A stretch of 64,000 nucleotides of DNA from Spisula solida (GCA_947247005.1 OX365954.1:202001-266000); one strand, 5' to 3'; shown: positions 1-11,055, numbered from the stretch's first letter. Numbers and translations: made by a program. Notes: generated from the sequence alone by a model not told the origin.

Positions 1-310
1 AAAATCTTAGAAAAATTGTCAAAAGATTACCCATGCATATAAGGTCTAAGTGGGTGGAACGAGCAAGTGCATTAATTGAGTCAGGTCAAGAACCGAATTT
101 CGAACATTTATTTAAATTTGTACAGAGCAGGTCAATTGTTGCGAATACCATGTATAGTCAAGATCTTGCGAGAGAACCAAAGAGTGACAGTCGTGTGAAA
201 GGTAGTAAGAAAGGCTATGTGAGAGAGAAGACGACTACCTTAGCAGTTCAGTCTGAGAGCGAGAACGAGTATCGCGTTTTGTCCTGTGTGTTTTGCGATG
301 AAAAGCATAG
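1..310 (+). pseudogene. BEL/Pao gag fragment (5' part, cut by nested gypsy element)
   Basis: The frame is open from the left edge; the first methionine at 33 is internal. The peptide matches the pattern of BEL/Pao gag: a region around HIRSKWVERA, a basic linker, then the first half of a cysteine-rich knuckle (CVFCDEKH) at about 283-308. The frame is cut exactly at 310 by the gypsy LTR. The second half of the knuckle resumes at 2740 after the insertion, and the reading phase is compatible across the join once one copy of the 5-bp duplication is discounted. The insertion therefore hit a then-open frame. Confidence 0.75.
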
Positions 311-506
311 TGTTGTATTATGACTCATAAGCCTATTCACCTGTATGTACATAATGTAGTAGAGTCAGTCTACGCTTAGCTCTCTACAGCTCTCTTACTC
401 ACTGTATACTTGTACATGTATCTATATATAGTTTATAATATTAAAAGTAATTAGCACACTTGCTGCCTATTCATTCTTAAAACACATACGCACACTAAAC
501 AATACA
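311..506 (+). repeat. 5' LTR of the nested gypsy element
   Basis: It starts tgttgtatta and ends aacaataca, the TG...CA form. It is almost identical to 2542-2739. A TATA-like stretch (tatatatag) lies in its middle. The last base before it, 310, closes the catag target duplication. Confidence 0.9.
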
Positions 507-521
507 TGGTGTCAGAAAAGT
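507..521 (+). other. Primer-binding site of the gypsy element
   Basis: The sequence tggtgtcagaaaag begins right after the 5' LTR. Its start, TGGTGTCAGA, is the type complementary to the CCA end of a leucine tRNA. The tRNA identity is from general knowledge, not tested here. Confidence 0.55.
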
Positions 522-568
522 TAATCATTTAATTGGATTTAATTTTGGATATAAAGTTTTAAACCTTA

Positions 569-1054
569 GTGTCAATAATTAACACTCCAAAAATGGATTT
601 AAGTGGCGTTCCACAACCAAAAATGGACTGGGACAGTCAAAACTTACTTGAAACATTCAAGAAATTTCGTCAACACACTGAACTTATTTTCTCTGGTCCT
701 ATAAAGGACAAGGAAGAAGAAGTCAAAGTAACATACCTTTTGCTATGGGTTGGTGAAAGAGGAAGAGAAATCTACAATACGATGATATTAACAGACGAGG
801 AGAAGAAATCAGTAAAGGCTATTGCTGATGCATTTCACATGCACGTGCAGCCAAGATCAAATCCTGTCTTTAGTAGATACAAATTTAAAAACGAGAAGCA
901 AGGTGACTCCTCCGTAGAGACATTTATTACACGACTCAAAACGCTGGCACTTGATTGCGCGTATGACCAAAGCTACAGAGACGACATGGTCAGAGATCAA
1001 ATTGTATTCGGGATTAGATCTGAAAAAGTACGTGAAAAACTGATCACCGAATGA
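569..1054 (+). pseudogene. Ty3/gypsy gag (capsid part), truncated by a stop
   Basis: A 161-residue frame starts 62 bases after the 5' LTR. It is a retrotransposon gag capsid-like sequence, with a WDSQNLLETFKKFRQHTE segment near residues 21-38 and a FKNEKQGDSSVETFITRLK segment near residues 106-124, the usual retrotrans_gag pattern. The frame stops at 1052-1054; the next residues still look gag-like for about 50 bases before a further stop. The stop is most likely a decay mutation. The zinc-knuckle part follows in a separate frame at 1127. Confidence 0.75.
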
Positions 1055-1126
1055 GGAAAGTTGACTCTAGTGAAGGCAATGCAAATATGCCAATCATTTG
1101 AGTAAGCTCAAACACAGCTCAAAACA

Positions 1127-1533
1127 ATGAGCACTTCAACAACTGTTGATGTTGTGAAGACAACGAACAAACCAAGTACTAGACCAAAGCCTCAACAAGA
1201 GCGACGTAGGAATACCAATCACGTCATCAAGGGAAATTGCGGACGATGTGGCGGAAAACATGGTGATGACATCCAGTGTCCCGCAAAGGGAAAAACATGC
1301 AATTATTGCAAAAAGAAGAACCATTTCTCCAAAGTGTGCAGGGCCAAAAATGTGAACAATGTGTCATGTGAGAGTGATTCTGAGGAATTATTAGTGCATG
1401 GCATATTAATTCAAAAGTTTCATGTGGAATGGTATTTGAAGACATTTGCGTGGGACCTAAACTTAAACCACTCAAATTCAAAATTGATACCAGGTCACAG
1501 GTAAATGTTTTACCTTATTCTGATTTTCAAAAT
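1127..1533 (+). pseudogene. Ty3/gypsy nucleocapsid zinc knuckles and protease start
   Basis: Two cysteine knuckles are visible. The first has CX2CX3HX5C spacing near 1238-1279 and the second is a canonical CX2CX4HX4C at about 1298-1339. Downstream a frameshift near 1430-1480 moves into the protease, where the catalytic aspartate is seen as KIDTRSQVNVLP: the usual Asp-Thr-Gly is Asp-Thr-Arg, so the protease motif is damaged. Right after it the sequence jumps to integrase, and the rest of protease, all of RT and RNase H are gone. Confidence 0.7.
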
Positions 1534-2199
1534 ACTGAGTTTGCTGAATTTGCAAAATTGTTTGATTTTCAGCATGTCACTTCTAGTCCACACTATCCGC
1601 AAAGTAAAGGCTTTGCAGAAGTGTATGTCAAAATTTGCAAACGCATTTTTACTAAAGCCAAATCTTGTAAGAAAGATCCACTTCTGGGTATTTTAGAATA
1701 CCGGGTCACTCCCCTGGATATTGGTTATAGTCCATCTCAATTATTAATGGGTAGGCAATTGAGATCAAACATTCCTACATCAAAACAAACTTTAATTCCA
1801 CGGTACATTTCATCACAAGTTGTCCGGAAAAGGTGAGAAACCAAGAAACAGAAAGCAAAATTCAATTATGACTTGCATTCAAAATCACTTTCTCCCCTGG
1901 AAATAGGAAACCATGCAAGAGTTCAAAACCCAAAGAGTAAAATATGGAAACAAGCAGTAATTACGGACAAGCACAATGAACGTTCTTACACAGTTCAAAC
2001 CGCTGATGGTGCTTCTTATCGGCGTAATAGGCGCCACCTTCTTAAAACTGATGAAAGTATACCACCAGTGTCAGACTTTGAAATCCAGAATCAGGTAGAA
2101 ATATGTGACGATGATTGTGTTTCAACAACCCCAGTGAAACCCCCTACAACACCACAGAATAAATCTGTGTCATCCAAGTATCTTCAAAACCAGACATAA
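1534..2199 (+). pseudogene. Ty3/gypsy integrase C-terminal remnant
   Basis: After the internal deletion junction near 1530 the frame reads as the tail of an rve-type integrase core (SSPHYPQSKGFAEV, then a YRVTPLDIGYSPSQLLMGRQLRS segment). The Asn-Gly preceding the catalytic Glu region is altered (KGFAE). A stop at 1834 and a frame change separate it from 1873-2199, which reads as the integrase C-terminal domain (PLEIGNHARVQNPKSKIWKQ). The distal sequence to 2530 has no frame worth calling. Confidence 0.7.
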
Positions 2200-2530
2200 C
2201 TGATAAAAACATTTATATCACACGTTTTGGGAGACAGGTTTAACCAAGAGTGAAATTGGATATCTGATCATGAATAACACTTTTATCAGCCAGTGGACAA
2301 TAAATGGACATACCATTGTAATTGTGTACCAATTAACCGAAACACAAACATTCTCATTGTTAACATATCAGCTAATGAATTATCATAATTAACAATGGAT
2401 TTTCCATGAGAACTTTCAGATTATATTGTTTTAATATAAGAACAGACATATACTAGTATTTGTTTGTGTTTCATGTCCTATATGTTTTGATGTTGTTTTC
2501 TTTCCAGTACACAAATGTTACACATTAACT

Positions 2531-2541
2531 AAAGGGGAAGA
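2531..2541 (+). other. Polypurine tract of the gypsy element
   Basis: aaaggggaaga lies directly against the 3' LTR, which is where plus-strand priming occurs in this class. Confidence 0.7.
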
Positions 2542-2739
2542 TGTTGTATTATGACTCATAAGCCTATTTACCTGTATGTACATAATGTAGTAGAGTCAGT
2601 CTACGCTTAGCTCTCTACAGCTCTCTTACTCACTGTATACTTGTACATGTATCTATATATAGTTTATAATATTAAAAGTAATTAGCACACACTTGCTGCC
2701 TATTCATTCTTGGAACACATACGCACTCTAAACAATACA
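2542..2739 (+). repeat. 3' LTR of the nested gypsy element
   Basis: 198 bp, TG...CA, near-identical to 311-506. It is followed by catag at 2740-2744, the second copy of the target duplication. Confidence 0.9.
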
Positions 2740-3360
2740 CATAGGTTAAAAGATTGTGAGAAATTTAAGTTAATAGATCTTGAAGCGAAGAAGCGCGTAA
2801 TTCGTAAGCATAAAATGTGCGACAACTGCCTGAATTTTAAGCATTTTGCAAAGTTTTGTAGGAAACCGAGTGCATGTGAAGTTGCAGGTTGCGTGGAAAA
2901 GCATCATTCCATGTTACACCCCCGAAGCGAGGACGTTTCAGGACACTCTGCTGTTACGAATACAGGGATTACCGGAAACAAGGTAAGTTTACGTATTTTA
3001 CCTGTTATTGTTAAGAACGGAAGCAACCACGTACAGACGTACGCACTGTTGGATGCTTGTTCCGATGTAACGTTATGTAGAAGCAAGCTAGTCAGCAAAC
3101 TGCGAGTGAAAGGTAAGTTTATTAGTTTCAATATAACTACTGTTAACAAAACCAGCGAACAGATCGCAGGTCGTGAAGTTAAACTCAGTGTAACTTCACT
3201 GGAAGGGCTCGGATCTCTTGCACTAGATCGAGTATGGTCGGTTGACAGATTACCGATATCAGCTACGTCAGTTCTAGACTGCAACGAGTTGCGCAAATGG
3301 GAACATTTAGCTGATGTAAGCCTGCCTAGGATAAATCAAGACGAAGTTGACGTACAGCTG
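2740..3360 (+). pseudogene. BEL/Pao gag knuckle and A17-type aspartic protease
   Basis: The frame resumes the BEL gag after the nested element. It has the second half of a cysteine-rich knuckle (CDNCLNFKHFAKFC and CEVAGCVEKHHSMLH), then a retropepsin-like domain of the BEL A17 type with YALLDACSDVTLC at about 3039-3077. The family active site is usually Asp-Ser/Thr-Gly; here it is Asp-Ala-Cys, so activity is doubtful. The domain runs to about 3360, where similarity stops in the middle of the characteristic Val-Gln-Leu-Leu-Ile-Gly segment. The second half of that segment appears at 4264, which places a 0.9-kb insertion between them. Confidence 0.75.
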
Positions 3361-4263
3361 TGGAGTTATGGATGTAGTGTTCTGTTCCCTGAGGTCATTT
3401 AATGTAGTTTTAAGTCCCCTACCGGTTTTTGACCGGAGGGGACTATTGGTTTGCCATCTGTCCGTCAGTTTTGGTTCTGACGGAAATTGTGGTTGATATG
3501 GCAACAGACACATTGAAAATAGCTTCAAACCGGTAGGGGACTTCTGTATTGCTTGCAATTCTTAATGACTTGGTCATTACGTCATATCTCGATTTGTTCA
3601 ATTACGTCATTTTACTTTTTGAAATTGGGTCACTCGTTTTAAGGTTTTCAGATTGTTTGTTGCTGAAATCGGGCCTTTCAACGTTTTAATACTGTTACTA
3701 AAGGCCGCTAAAACTAGATAGTTCAGCAGTTTTACTGTTGTAACTAGGTCATTCAGCGTGGGCTTTCTGCCTTTTGTTTGCTGAATCTTTTCTATTCAGT
3801 TTTTAAACTATGAGACAAGGGGCGTTTAATTTTCTTGGTCGGTAGTATGTTGGGCACTTCTTCGTTTTAAGATTTCTTACAGCTAAAGCGGGTCAATATA
3901 GTCCTTTTGCTGTGGAAACTGTGTCATTCAGCTAGGTAGTAGGTCATCCGACTATACGGGCCTTTCAACGTTTTAATACTGTTATTTAACTTTTGAAACT
4001 AAAGGCTGCTATAACTATGTAGTTCAGCAGTTTTACAGTTGTAACTAGGTCATTCAGCGTAGGCATTCCGCATTTTGGTTGCTGTATCTTTTCAACTGGA
4101 TCATTCAGCTAGTTATAATTTATTATACTTTTCGACAGCTTGGACTTGGGCGGATCTGCGCTTGTTTAGTTGGGCATTGTGCTTTGTGTGATTTTAATGT
4201 TTTCTGTGCTCGGCTGGTTAAGTTGAGTGCTGCCTTCCCTGTCTGACTTAATATAATCTTTTT
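3361..4263. mobile_element. 0.9-kb non-coding insertion in the BEL/Pao protease
   Basis: BEL coding similarity breaks off at about 3360 and resumes at about 4264; gctg is present at both edges (3357-3360 and 4264-4267). The inserted DNA has no convincing frame. It contains a 132-bp MITE (3412-3543) and two diverged copies of a roughly 100-bp sequence starting cgggcctttcaacg (near 3668 and 3956), each with ttcagcagtttta and aactaggtcattcagcg. The class is not recognised. Confidence 0.5.
3412..3543. mobile_element. 132-bp MITE with 17-bp perfect inverted ends
   Basis: The outer arms aagtcccctaccggttt (3412-3428) and its exact reverse complement (3527-3543) enclose a shorter inner hairpin formed by agtcccct...aggggact (3413-3444). 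No coding potential is present. Confidence 0.7.
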
Positions 4264-6226
4264 GCTGATCGGCAGCGACGTACCGGAAGCATTCTGGGTA
4301 GAAGATGAGAGGCGCGGTAAACGTGGCGAGCCATACGCTATACGAGCGCTGCTTGGTTGGACCGTCATGGGTCCAACGGGGCAACGCAATGCATCAGATT
4401 ATGCGCATCAGATTATGCCAGTGTCAACTTGCAAATGGTTGACACAAACAAGGAGATACAGAAATTATGGACTACCGACTTCCCAGACTACGTCCACGAA
4501 ACTAAAACTGGGATGTCGCAAGATGACCGCCAGGCGCTGGCAGGTATGGAGCGCTCACTGTGTAAGGTGAACGGCCATTATATGTTAGATCTACCGTGGC
4601 GAGATGGGTCTGTTTTCCTAATAATAGATCGCTAGCCGCCACACGACTAATGTATTTGAAACGAAAGCTGCAGAAAGACGCAGCTTTGCATCGTCAGTCT
4701 ACCGACACAGTTCAGGGTTATGTGGAAAAAGGCTATGCTAAGCGTCTTATAAATCCTCGAAAGCCTGGTAAAGTGAGAGTTGTCTGCGACTGTGCAGCTA
4801 AGTACCAAGGTACTTCTCTAAATGACAATTTGCATCAAGGGCCTGACGTGATGAATAATATAGCAGGCGTACTAATGCGATTTAGGGAAGACCGGGTAGC
4901 TATTGTGGCTGTTATCGAAGCAATGTTTCACCAGGTTAAAATCAGCGATAAGGATCGCGATGCGTTGAGGTTCTTGTGGTGGCCCGATGGGGATTTGACT
5001 AACGCACCACAAGAATACTGTATGACAGTGCATCTGTTTGGTGCTACATCGCATGACAATGCCGACGATTACAGTGCAGAAACCGTTACAGCGGTAGAAC
5101 GTAATATGTACGTTGATGATTTGCTTAAGTCAGTAAGCATTGTACATATAGCTGTAAAGACAATGGATGAGCTTAGAGAATGGTTAGCGAGGGGTGGGTT
5201 TAGGCTGACAAAATGGTTATCAAACCACAAACAGGTAACAGATGCGATACCAGAGGCAGAGAGAGCTAAACCGACAAAACCCGTCGATTTAGAGAATAGT
5301 TCTTGCCTTGAGCGTACACTCGGTCTGCAATGGAACATAAGTCAGGACTGCTTCGTGTTTGATATTAAAATGAGAGAGAAGCCAGAAACTAAACGTGGTA
5401 TTTTGTCAGTTGCTAGTTCACTGTATGATCCTCTGGGTCTAGTGGCACCTGTGACATTGATTCCTAAGCTGATCATTCAAAATGCTTGTCGACAGGGACT
5501 TCGCTGGTACGAACCCGAGTGCGAGTCCGACATTGTAAAATGGCGAGACAGGTTACACAATCTCAACCAGCTGTCATGTGTACATGTCGACAGATGTGTA
5601 AAACCACAGGTACTATGTACTGGTACACGTATCGAACTGCATATGTTTTGCGATGCGTCTGAAATATCGTATGGTGCCGTAGCGTACCTTAAAGTTCATG
5701 ATGACAGTGGCAACAGGAAATGTTGTCTGATTATGGGGAAATCTAGGCTAGCACCGATAAAAGCAATATCGATACCTAGACTCGAGTTATCTGCACCAGT
5801 CGTTGCAGTAAGGTTATGTAGATTAATTAAGTCTGAACTAGATCTCAAAATTGACCAATGTTATTTTTGGACAGACTCAATGATTGTCCTAGGTTACATC
5901 AGAAATACAAGTCGGCGGTTCAAGACATTTGTTGCCAACATACTGTCAAAATCCATGAAGAAACGATGCCCTCGGATTGGAGGTATGTACCGACGGATTT
6001 AAACCCAGCTGATATAGCATCCAGGGGTGTACATCCATCAGATACGGCAAAACTTCAAGCATGGCTTAGTGGACCAGACTTCCTACTAGGAGATGAAACT
6101 AAATGGCCTTCAGACATAAGTAACACAGTAGTGACCGATGATGACGACGAAGTGAAGCCAGAACAAGTGACTCCTACCATACAGGCTCGAAACCTAAGTC
6201 ACCTAGATGAACTTATTACTTATTAG
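4262..6226 (+). pseudogene. BEL/Pao reverse transcriptase and RNase H, multiply frameshifted
   Basis: The start IGSDVPEAFWVEDERRGKRG links to the protease before the insertion. A small tandem duplication of gcatcagattat near 4390-4415 shifts frame, and another shift lies near 4600. The RT core follows, with RVVCDCAAKYQGTSLND near 4780-4830 and the intact catalytic YVDD box at 5109-5120. Between the LFGATS motif and the NADDYS segment (about 5050) some 15 residues normally present are missing without loss of frame. RNase H shows MFCDAS, SRLAPIKAISIPRLEL and WTDSMIVLGYI (about 5640-5900). A one-base shift near 5935 continues the RNase H tail in another frame to the stop at 6226. Confidence 0.85.
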
Positions 6227-6246
6227 AACTGAGATACAAAGCTTAT

Positions 6247-7648
6247 ATGCGTCACACGTTCTTAAGTAACGCAGAGATCCCGAAGATTGGGGACTTGACT
6301 TTGAGTGAGATTGAAAATGCTACCAAGGTAATTATTCAGTTGGTACAGCGGACGGCCTTTGAAAGTGATATATCTAGTCTCGAGACAAAGGGTAAGGTTC
6401 AGAGGTCGAGTCCGTTGGTAAAGCTATGTACTGTATATGATAACGGTATATTACGGATTGGTGGTAGATTACAGTACTCAGATTCTCCAGATGATTTCAA
6501 ACATCCGATTATTTTGCCAAGTAATCATCACGTGACTGATCTTATTGTCAGAAAATGTCACCAAGAACATGCGCACATGGGTGCTCATCATACACTGTCG
6601 CAAATAAGATTGAAATATTGGATAATACACGGCCTGAAAGCTGTGAAGAAGATTATCAGAATGTGCATTGACTGCAGACGACGTAATCAACGACCCGAAA
6701 TTCAACAAATGGCACCACTTCCGGTTGAACGGTTAACACCTGACAAACCGCCATTTACGTATGTTGGTGCTGATTATTTCGGACCACTGTATGTTAAGGT
6801 AGGTAGACGTCAACAAAATCGTTATGGATGTTTGTTTACCTGCTTGACAACAAGAGCGGTGCATATCGAAATTTCTTATAGAATTGACACTGATTAATTT
6901 CTATGCGCTTTGCAGCGATTTATGAGTCGCAGAGGTAAGCCGGCAAAGATATTTAATGACAATGGAAGCAATTTGACTGCAGGAGAAAAAGAGCTACGTG
7001 CATCACTAGCTGAATGAAATCAAAGCCATATTGCGCAACATCTTCAGCAAAAGGCTGAATGGCAGTTTATTCCTCCATACGCGAGCCACATGGGTGGGGT
7101 TTGGGAGCGCCTAGTGCGAATAGTAAACAATGCTATGAAATCAGTTGCAATAGAGCAGCTTCTCACCGACGAAGCATTACATACACTTGCTTGCGAGACA
7201 GAAAAGATAGTGAATGATCGGCCAATTACTCGGGTAAGTAGTGACTGCAGAGATCCAGAACCACTTTCGCCAAACAAGCTATTGCTTTTACGCCCGAATG
7301 CATGTGTTCCTCTTGGCTTGTTTGATAGGAACGACAACTATAGTAAACGGTGGTGGCGACAAGTACAGTACTTAGCAAATGTGTTCTGGCGACGTTGGAC
7401 GAGAGAGTATATTCCTGGCTCTTCAAATGAGACAAAAATGGCAAGGTAAGAAAAGAAATATAGCTGTCAACGACTTAGTTTTAGTCTGTGACGAAATGTG
7501 GCCGCGAGGGCAATGGCCATTAGGGCTTGTGATTCAGGTCAATGAAGGTCGAGACGGCTTAGTTCGTTCATGTAGAATTAAGGTAGACGGTTCTGTTAAT
7601 GTTCGACCTGTAACGAAGTTATGTATGTTGGAACAGGAAACATTTTAA
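6247..7648 (+). pseudogene. BEL/Pao integrase and C-terminal domain with in-frame stops
   Basis: The zinc-binding domain (HQEHAHMGAHHT ... CIDCRR) spans about 6560-6690. All three catalytic acidic residues are readable: Asp at 6772-6774 (GADYFGP), Asp at 6958-6960 (NDNGSN) and Glu at 7105-7107 (GGVWER). They are separated by stops at about 6895 and 7015. A frame change near 7400 leads into the terminal domain (RQKWQGKKRNIAVNDLVLV ... GQWPLGLVIQV), which ends at the stop near 7648. Key residues therefore survive in a frame that can no longer be translated as one protein. Confidence 0.82.
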
Positions 7649-7922
7649 TGTATACACAGATGATGTTTACAGATAACATGTAAGTACATTTTGAACGTAA
7701 TCTGTATGTTTTTCGCGTGATCTGTATGATTTCCGCGGTGTTTATTTTGTAAATTACTGTTAAGCATAACCTATTAATGAAAGTGTTTGACTTTCTTTGT
7801 ATATTGTATGTAAGTAAATATAGCATTGCTAATGATGAATATTGATATTATTATAGTAGCATAAACTTGACTTAATCGTATTATGAGATAATGAACTTAT
7901 AGGAAGATTCATTGAGGGCCGG
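7649..7922 (+). other. BEL/Pao non-coding region between integrase and 3' LTR
   Basis: AT-rich with no frame. Its end, gagggccgg at 7914-7922, is a plausible polypurine-like primer just before the LTR. Confidence 0.45.
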
Positions 7923-8427
7923 TGTTCGCATATCTTACGAGATGCGAGTTGGTAAGTACTATAGTAAACAAACTTAATGGATTAGGGGCTTATCAACTGA
8001 TTTGATCATGGGAACTTGACTTGGCATCTTTATAGTAAATACACTATTAACACCATCAAGTGGCCAGTAATTAGTGGATGATTATAGAACTTCTTTGTGT
8101 GCGAGTTTATAAGAATTAGTTATTGTTGAGAGCTAAGAATTTGTTTTACATGCATCTTTGTTTGAAAGCTTACTGTATAATTATTGTTTATATGTTTTCA
8201 TTGCCTTGTTGTGTTGAATGTACTGTTGTTTGAATGTTTCGTATTGTTTATTTCAGATAACCGCAATCGCTTCAGCTTGAATTGTGTGAATGATAATGAT
8301 TGAAAGCTTGAATGTTAATAAAAGCGAGTAAGAACTATAACTCCTGGTTTTGTTTGGGTAACTGGCCTGCGCCTAGCGTTAACCGGGCCAGTATGTCGGT
8401 GACTTATGGAACGCCGATGCAGTAACA
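7923..8427 (+). repeat. Probable 3' LTR of the BEL/Pao element
   Basis: It starts tgttcgcatatc after gagggccgg and ends gcagtaaca, giving a 505-bp TG...CA unit. An AATAAA signal lies in gttaataaaagcg near 8315. The 5' partner is outside the window, so the boundaries cannot be confirmed by comparison. The end at 8427 is supported because a LINE reading frame is open from 8428. Confidence 0.6.
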
Positions 8428-9145
8428 TATTTTCAATATAATATGATTGTTAGAAGGTTGAATGAGCAATACTTACAGAAATGGTATAATGAATTGAACT
8501 TGTCAAATAAATTGGAAACTTATCGTACATTTAAAATTAACTTTGAGTTTGAAGATTATCTTAAGTGTATTTCCTGTGACAATCACAGGAAAGCATTAAG
8601 TAGATTTAGATGTTCGTCTCACAAACTTTTAATCGAAGAGGGCAGACACAGAAATATAGCTAGAGAAGATAGAATATGCCCTAAATGTAATTTAAATTGT
8701 ATTGAAAACGAATACCACTTCTTACTTACGTGTCCGTATTATCGAGATATAAAATTACAATGTTTACCTCGATATTTTTGTTCCTGGCCTAATATAGGAA
8801 AATTTATTTCTCTTATGCAATCTACGAATACACATATCATGAAAAAACTAGCAAAATACATCTATTTGTCTAATACAAGAAGAGAAACTTTATAAAAATG
8901 TAATTTGTTAAATTAATTGATACGCATTAAATATCTACACTTTTCTCAAAATACACTGCTTACCTTATATGAATGTTTGCATATTTGTATATATTCATAT
9001 TGTCTTTTGTCTTTTTGTACATGTATATATGTTTTTGTTAAAATTTTCAACTTGTCACATTATTATTATTGCATTGGCAATAAACATTTTATATGTTTAC
9101 GTCAAAATAAAATATTGAAGTTGAAGTTGTTGGTGACAGAACACC
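8428..9145 (+). mobile_element. LINE 3' part: C-terminal RT tail plus 3' UTR
   Basis: A frame open from 8428 to the stop at 8895 encodes a non-LTR retrotransposon C-terminal region: a helical segment with RRLNEQYLQKWYNEL, then KALSRFRCSSHKL, a cysteine motif CPKCNLNC and ENEYHFLLTCPYYRDI. That zinc-finger tail is typical of non-LTR retrotransposon ORFs in aquatic invertebrates. The 3' UTR continues to ataaaatattgaag followed by a short gttgaa-type repeat near 9115-9130, the probable 3' end. The rest of the LINE should lie left of the BEL element, outside this window. Confidence 0.75.
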
Positions 9146-11055
9146 TATTGTTCCTCCGCCTCAATTAAGTATGAAGAGTCACAACATTATATTGCACAAT
9201 AAATTATATAAAAGGAACGTGTAATACTTTTTTGTTTTTAATGCAACGATAGTTGTTAGATATTGGTAATTTAGAATAGAAAACGTTTTACCTTTCATTA
9301 ACTGAAATCTTCATTAACAACCACATCCAATATAACTTTTCCGCTACGTAGCGCTGTTTTGAATCAAGCCGTTTCCAAGCATGACGCTACCGACCGCTCG
9401 GTAGCGGTTTGGTTAGGCAACTGGCTCCTGATATTCACTCATTTATATCACGTAAAGCACTTACACAATGAGCATTAAACAAGGAACTTTTTAATATATA
9501 AAGTGATATTTGAACACGTCAACCTATAAGGAAATTAACTCAAACCACAGGAACTTGCATTTATAATTTGAAAAAAAATGGTCTACTGTACTATTAAAAT
9601 ATAGACAGGAGTGCAATGCGATTGTATCCCACAAACTATTCTAAAACAAATATTTTCTCTATACCAACTTGACAGTTAAAACATATGATCTAGGCAGTTA
9701 AAGGGGCTAATAACAATACAGAATACATCCGCACCTCAACCGGTCGGTACCTCATTCCTGATATTATCCAGCACCACGAGGGTATGAGAGGCCAACTTCC
9801 CTTTTTGCTGAGTCTAACAAGAGAATAAGTATTATAATTTTTATTTCGTCTTTGGTATAACGCAGCCTGTGATCGAACCCGAGACCTCTTGCACTAAAAG
9901 CAGGCGCTCGGTTAAGTAATTGACATATTCACACAACATAATGTGTTGCCCCTTGTTCTTTGCATTTTTCCGTTACGGTTACTTAGTCATTTCGCTACGA
10001 GTTTCGATCATTTCACTTCTATGCCGGCATTGTCTCATTTCGGGATTTAGTGACTCAGTCAAAGTTCCGCTTTTGTGTGCAGGATGTGCTGCGTACTTTT
10101 CAAATTATGGTTGTTTAGGTGTCCTTTCTATACCCCTCATGATGTAAGTATTGTGCCTATAGCTTCATTAATATACTATTTATCATTCTAGTGTGTTTTG
10201 TAGACTGTAATTATGATAAACTAAAACATTGGAGTTACATTTCACACGTGTCGTAACGTTCATAGTCGTATCCCACCCCTTTCATACACGTGGTTTAATC
10301 TTATAACAGGTACTCTGTCTATACTGTTCAATTATGTCTAGTTTGTGTTATGTTGTTAATTTGCTAATGTTTATATAGTTTGTATTAGTTTATTTTAACA
10401 CATGCATCTTCGATGAATAAACGGTAATACTGCTGATTTAGTTACATTATTGTGTTCCGGTGATAAGCTAGCTCATACAGGTCTCTGATCATATCTATGC
10501 GTAAAAAGATAATAAACATCAGACAGGGAAGACTGAGTGACATAGTTTCGGCTATAAAAAAACTGAATGGTCTGGTTTCAGCTGTAAAAGGCTTGAAAGA
10601 CATGGTTTTAGCTGTTAAAAGTTCCTAAAAGGTTTAAGAATAACAACGAAACTCTGCAGCCGCACAAAACTTGTAGATGGAAGTAAACAAAAATAATATG
10701 AGAAATTGGATAGGGGATGAATGGGCGCAAGAAAAAAAAGCAACAAAAAAGTTACTCAGAGTCTCTTTAATTCCATTACTCTACAACTGCATATATAAAT
10801 TATAAACGAACCGAATAGGGTACGAATAGCGCGAACGAATCAGATAGGGCAATAATTGTGAATGCGAAGAAGATAACTCGCTCCATTAGAATTTAGAAAT
10901 TAGAATTACACTTATACCAGAGACAACCATTTAGAACAGGACAATGCAAATAAAAGCTCCCCCATGTAATCCCTTCTCCCTAACAAAAAGACCACATTGA
11001 CAGTTATTTAAATAAAAGAACCCCCATTGAGTAGCACAGAAAGTATTCAATGACC
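9146..11055. other. Intergenic DNA without recognised genes
   Basis: No frame looks real. The stretch holds a tRNA-like scrap (9863-9916) and, at about 10530-10620, three diverged copies of a roughly 40-bp phrase of the form gacatagtttcggctataaaa. The remainder is AT-rich with no structure I can name. Confidence 0.4.
9863..9916 (-). repeat. tRNA-like fragment, possible SINE head remnant
   Basis: On the minus strand a B-box-like GGGTTCGATC follows a possible anticodon arm. The 5' acceptor half does not pair with the 3' half, so this is not a working tRNA gene. Confidence 0.35.

Larger units (their letters stand above)
311..2739 (+). mobile_element. Nested, internally deleted Ty3/gypsy LTR retrotransposon
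   Basis: Two LTRs (196 and 198 bp, differing at about four bases plus a 2-bp indel) flank about 2.0 kb. The 5-bp direct repeat catag at 306-310 and 2740-2744 is the target-site duplication. A TGG-starting primer-binding site follows the 5' LTR and a purine tract precedes the 3' LTR. Inside are gag, zinc knuckles, a protease scrap and the C-terminal part of integrase. Reverse transcriptase, RNase H and the front of integrase are missing, so this copy cannot be autonomous. Short LTRs and a possible leucine-type primer site recall bivalve Steamer-like elements of the Mag group, but that clade assignment is only a suggestion because the RT is absent. Confidence 0.88.
1..8427 (+). mobile_element. 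Decayed BEL/Pao LTR retrotransposon, 5' end outside window
   Basis: Order along the plus strand is gag, aspartic protease, reverse transcriptase, RNase H, integrase, a C-terminal integrase-associated domain and a 3' LTR, the BEL/Pao order. The coding region is broken by a nested gypsy element (311-2739), a 0.9-kb insertion (about 3361-4263), several frameshifts (near 4400, 4600, 5935 and 7400), stops in the integrase region (near 6226, 6895 and 7015) and a short in-frame deletion in the RT near 5050. The 5' LTR, primer-binding site and start of gag lie left of position 1. To the right, the sequence passes directly into a LINE ORF at 8428, so the element probably inserted into that LINE. Family assignment is strong; the exact 3' boundary rests on a TG...CA reading of the LTR. 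Confidence 0.85.
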
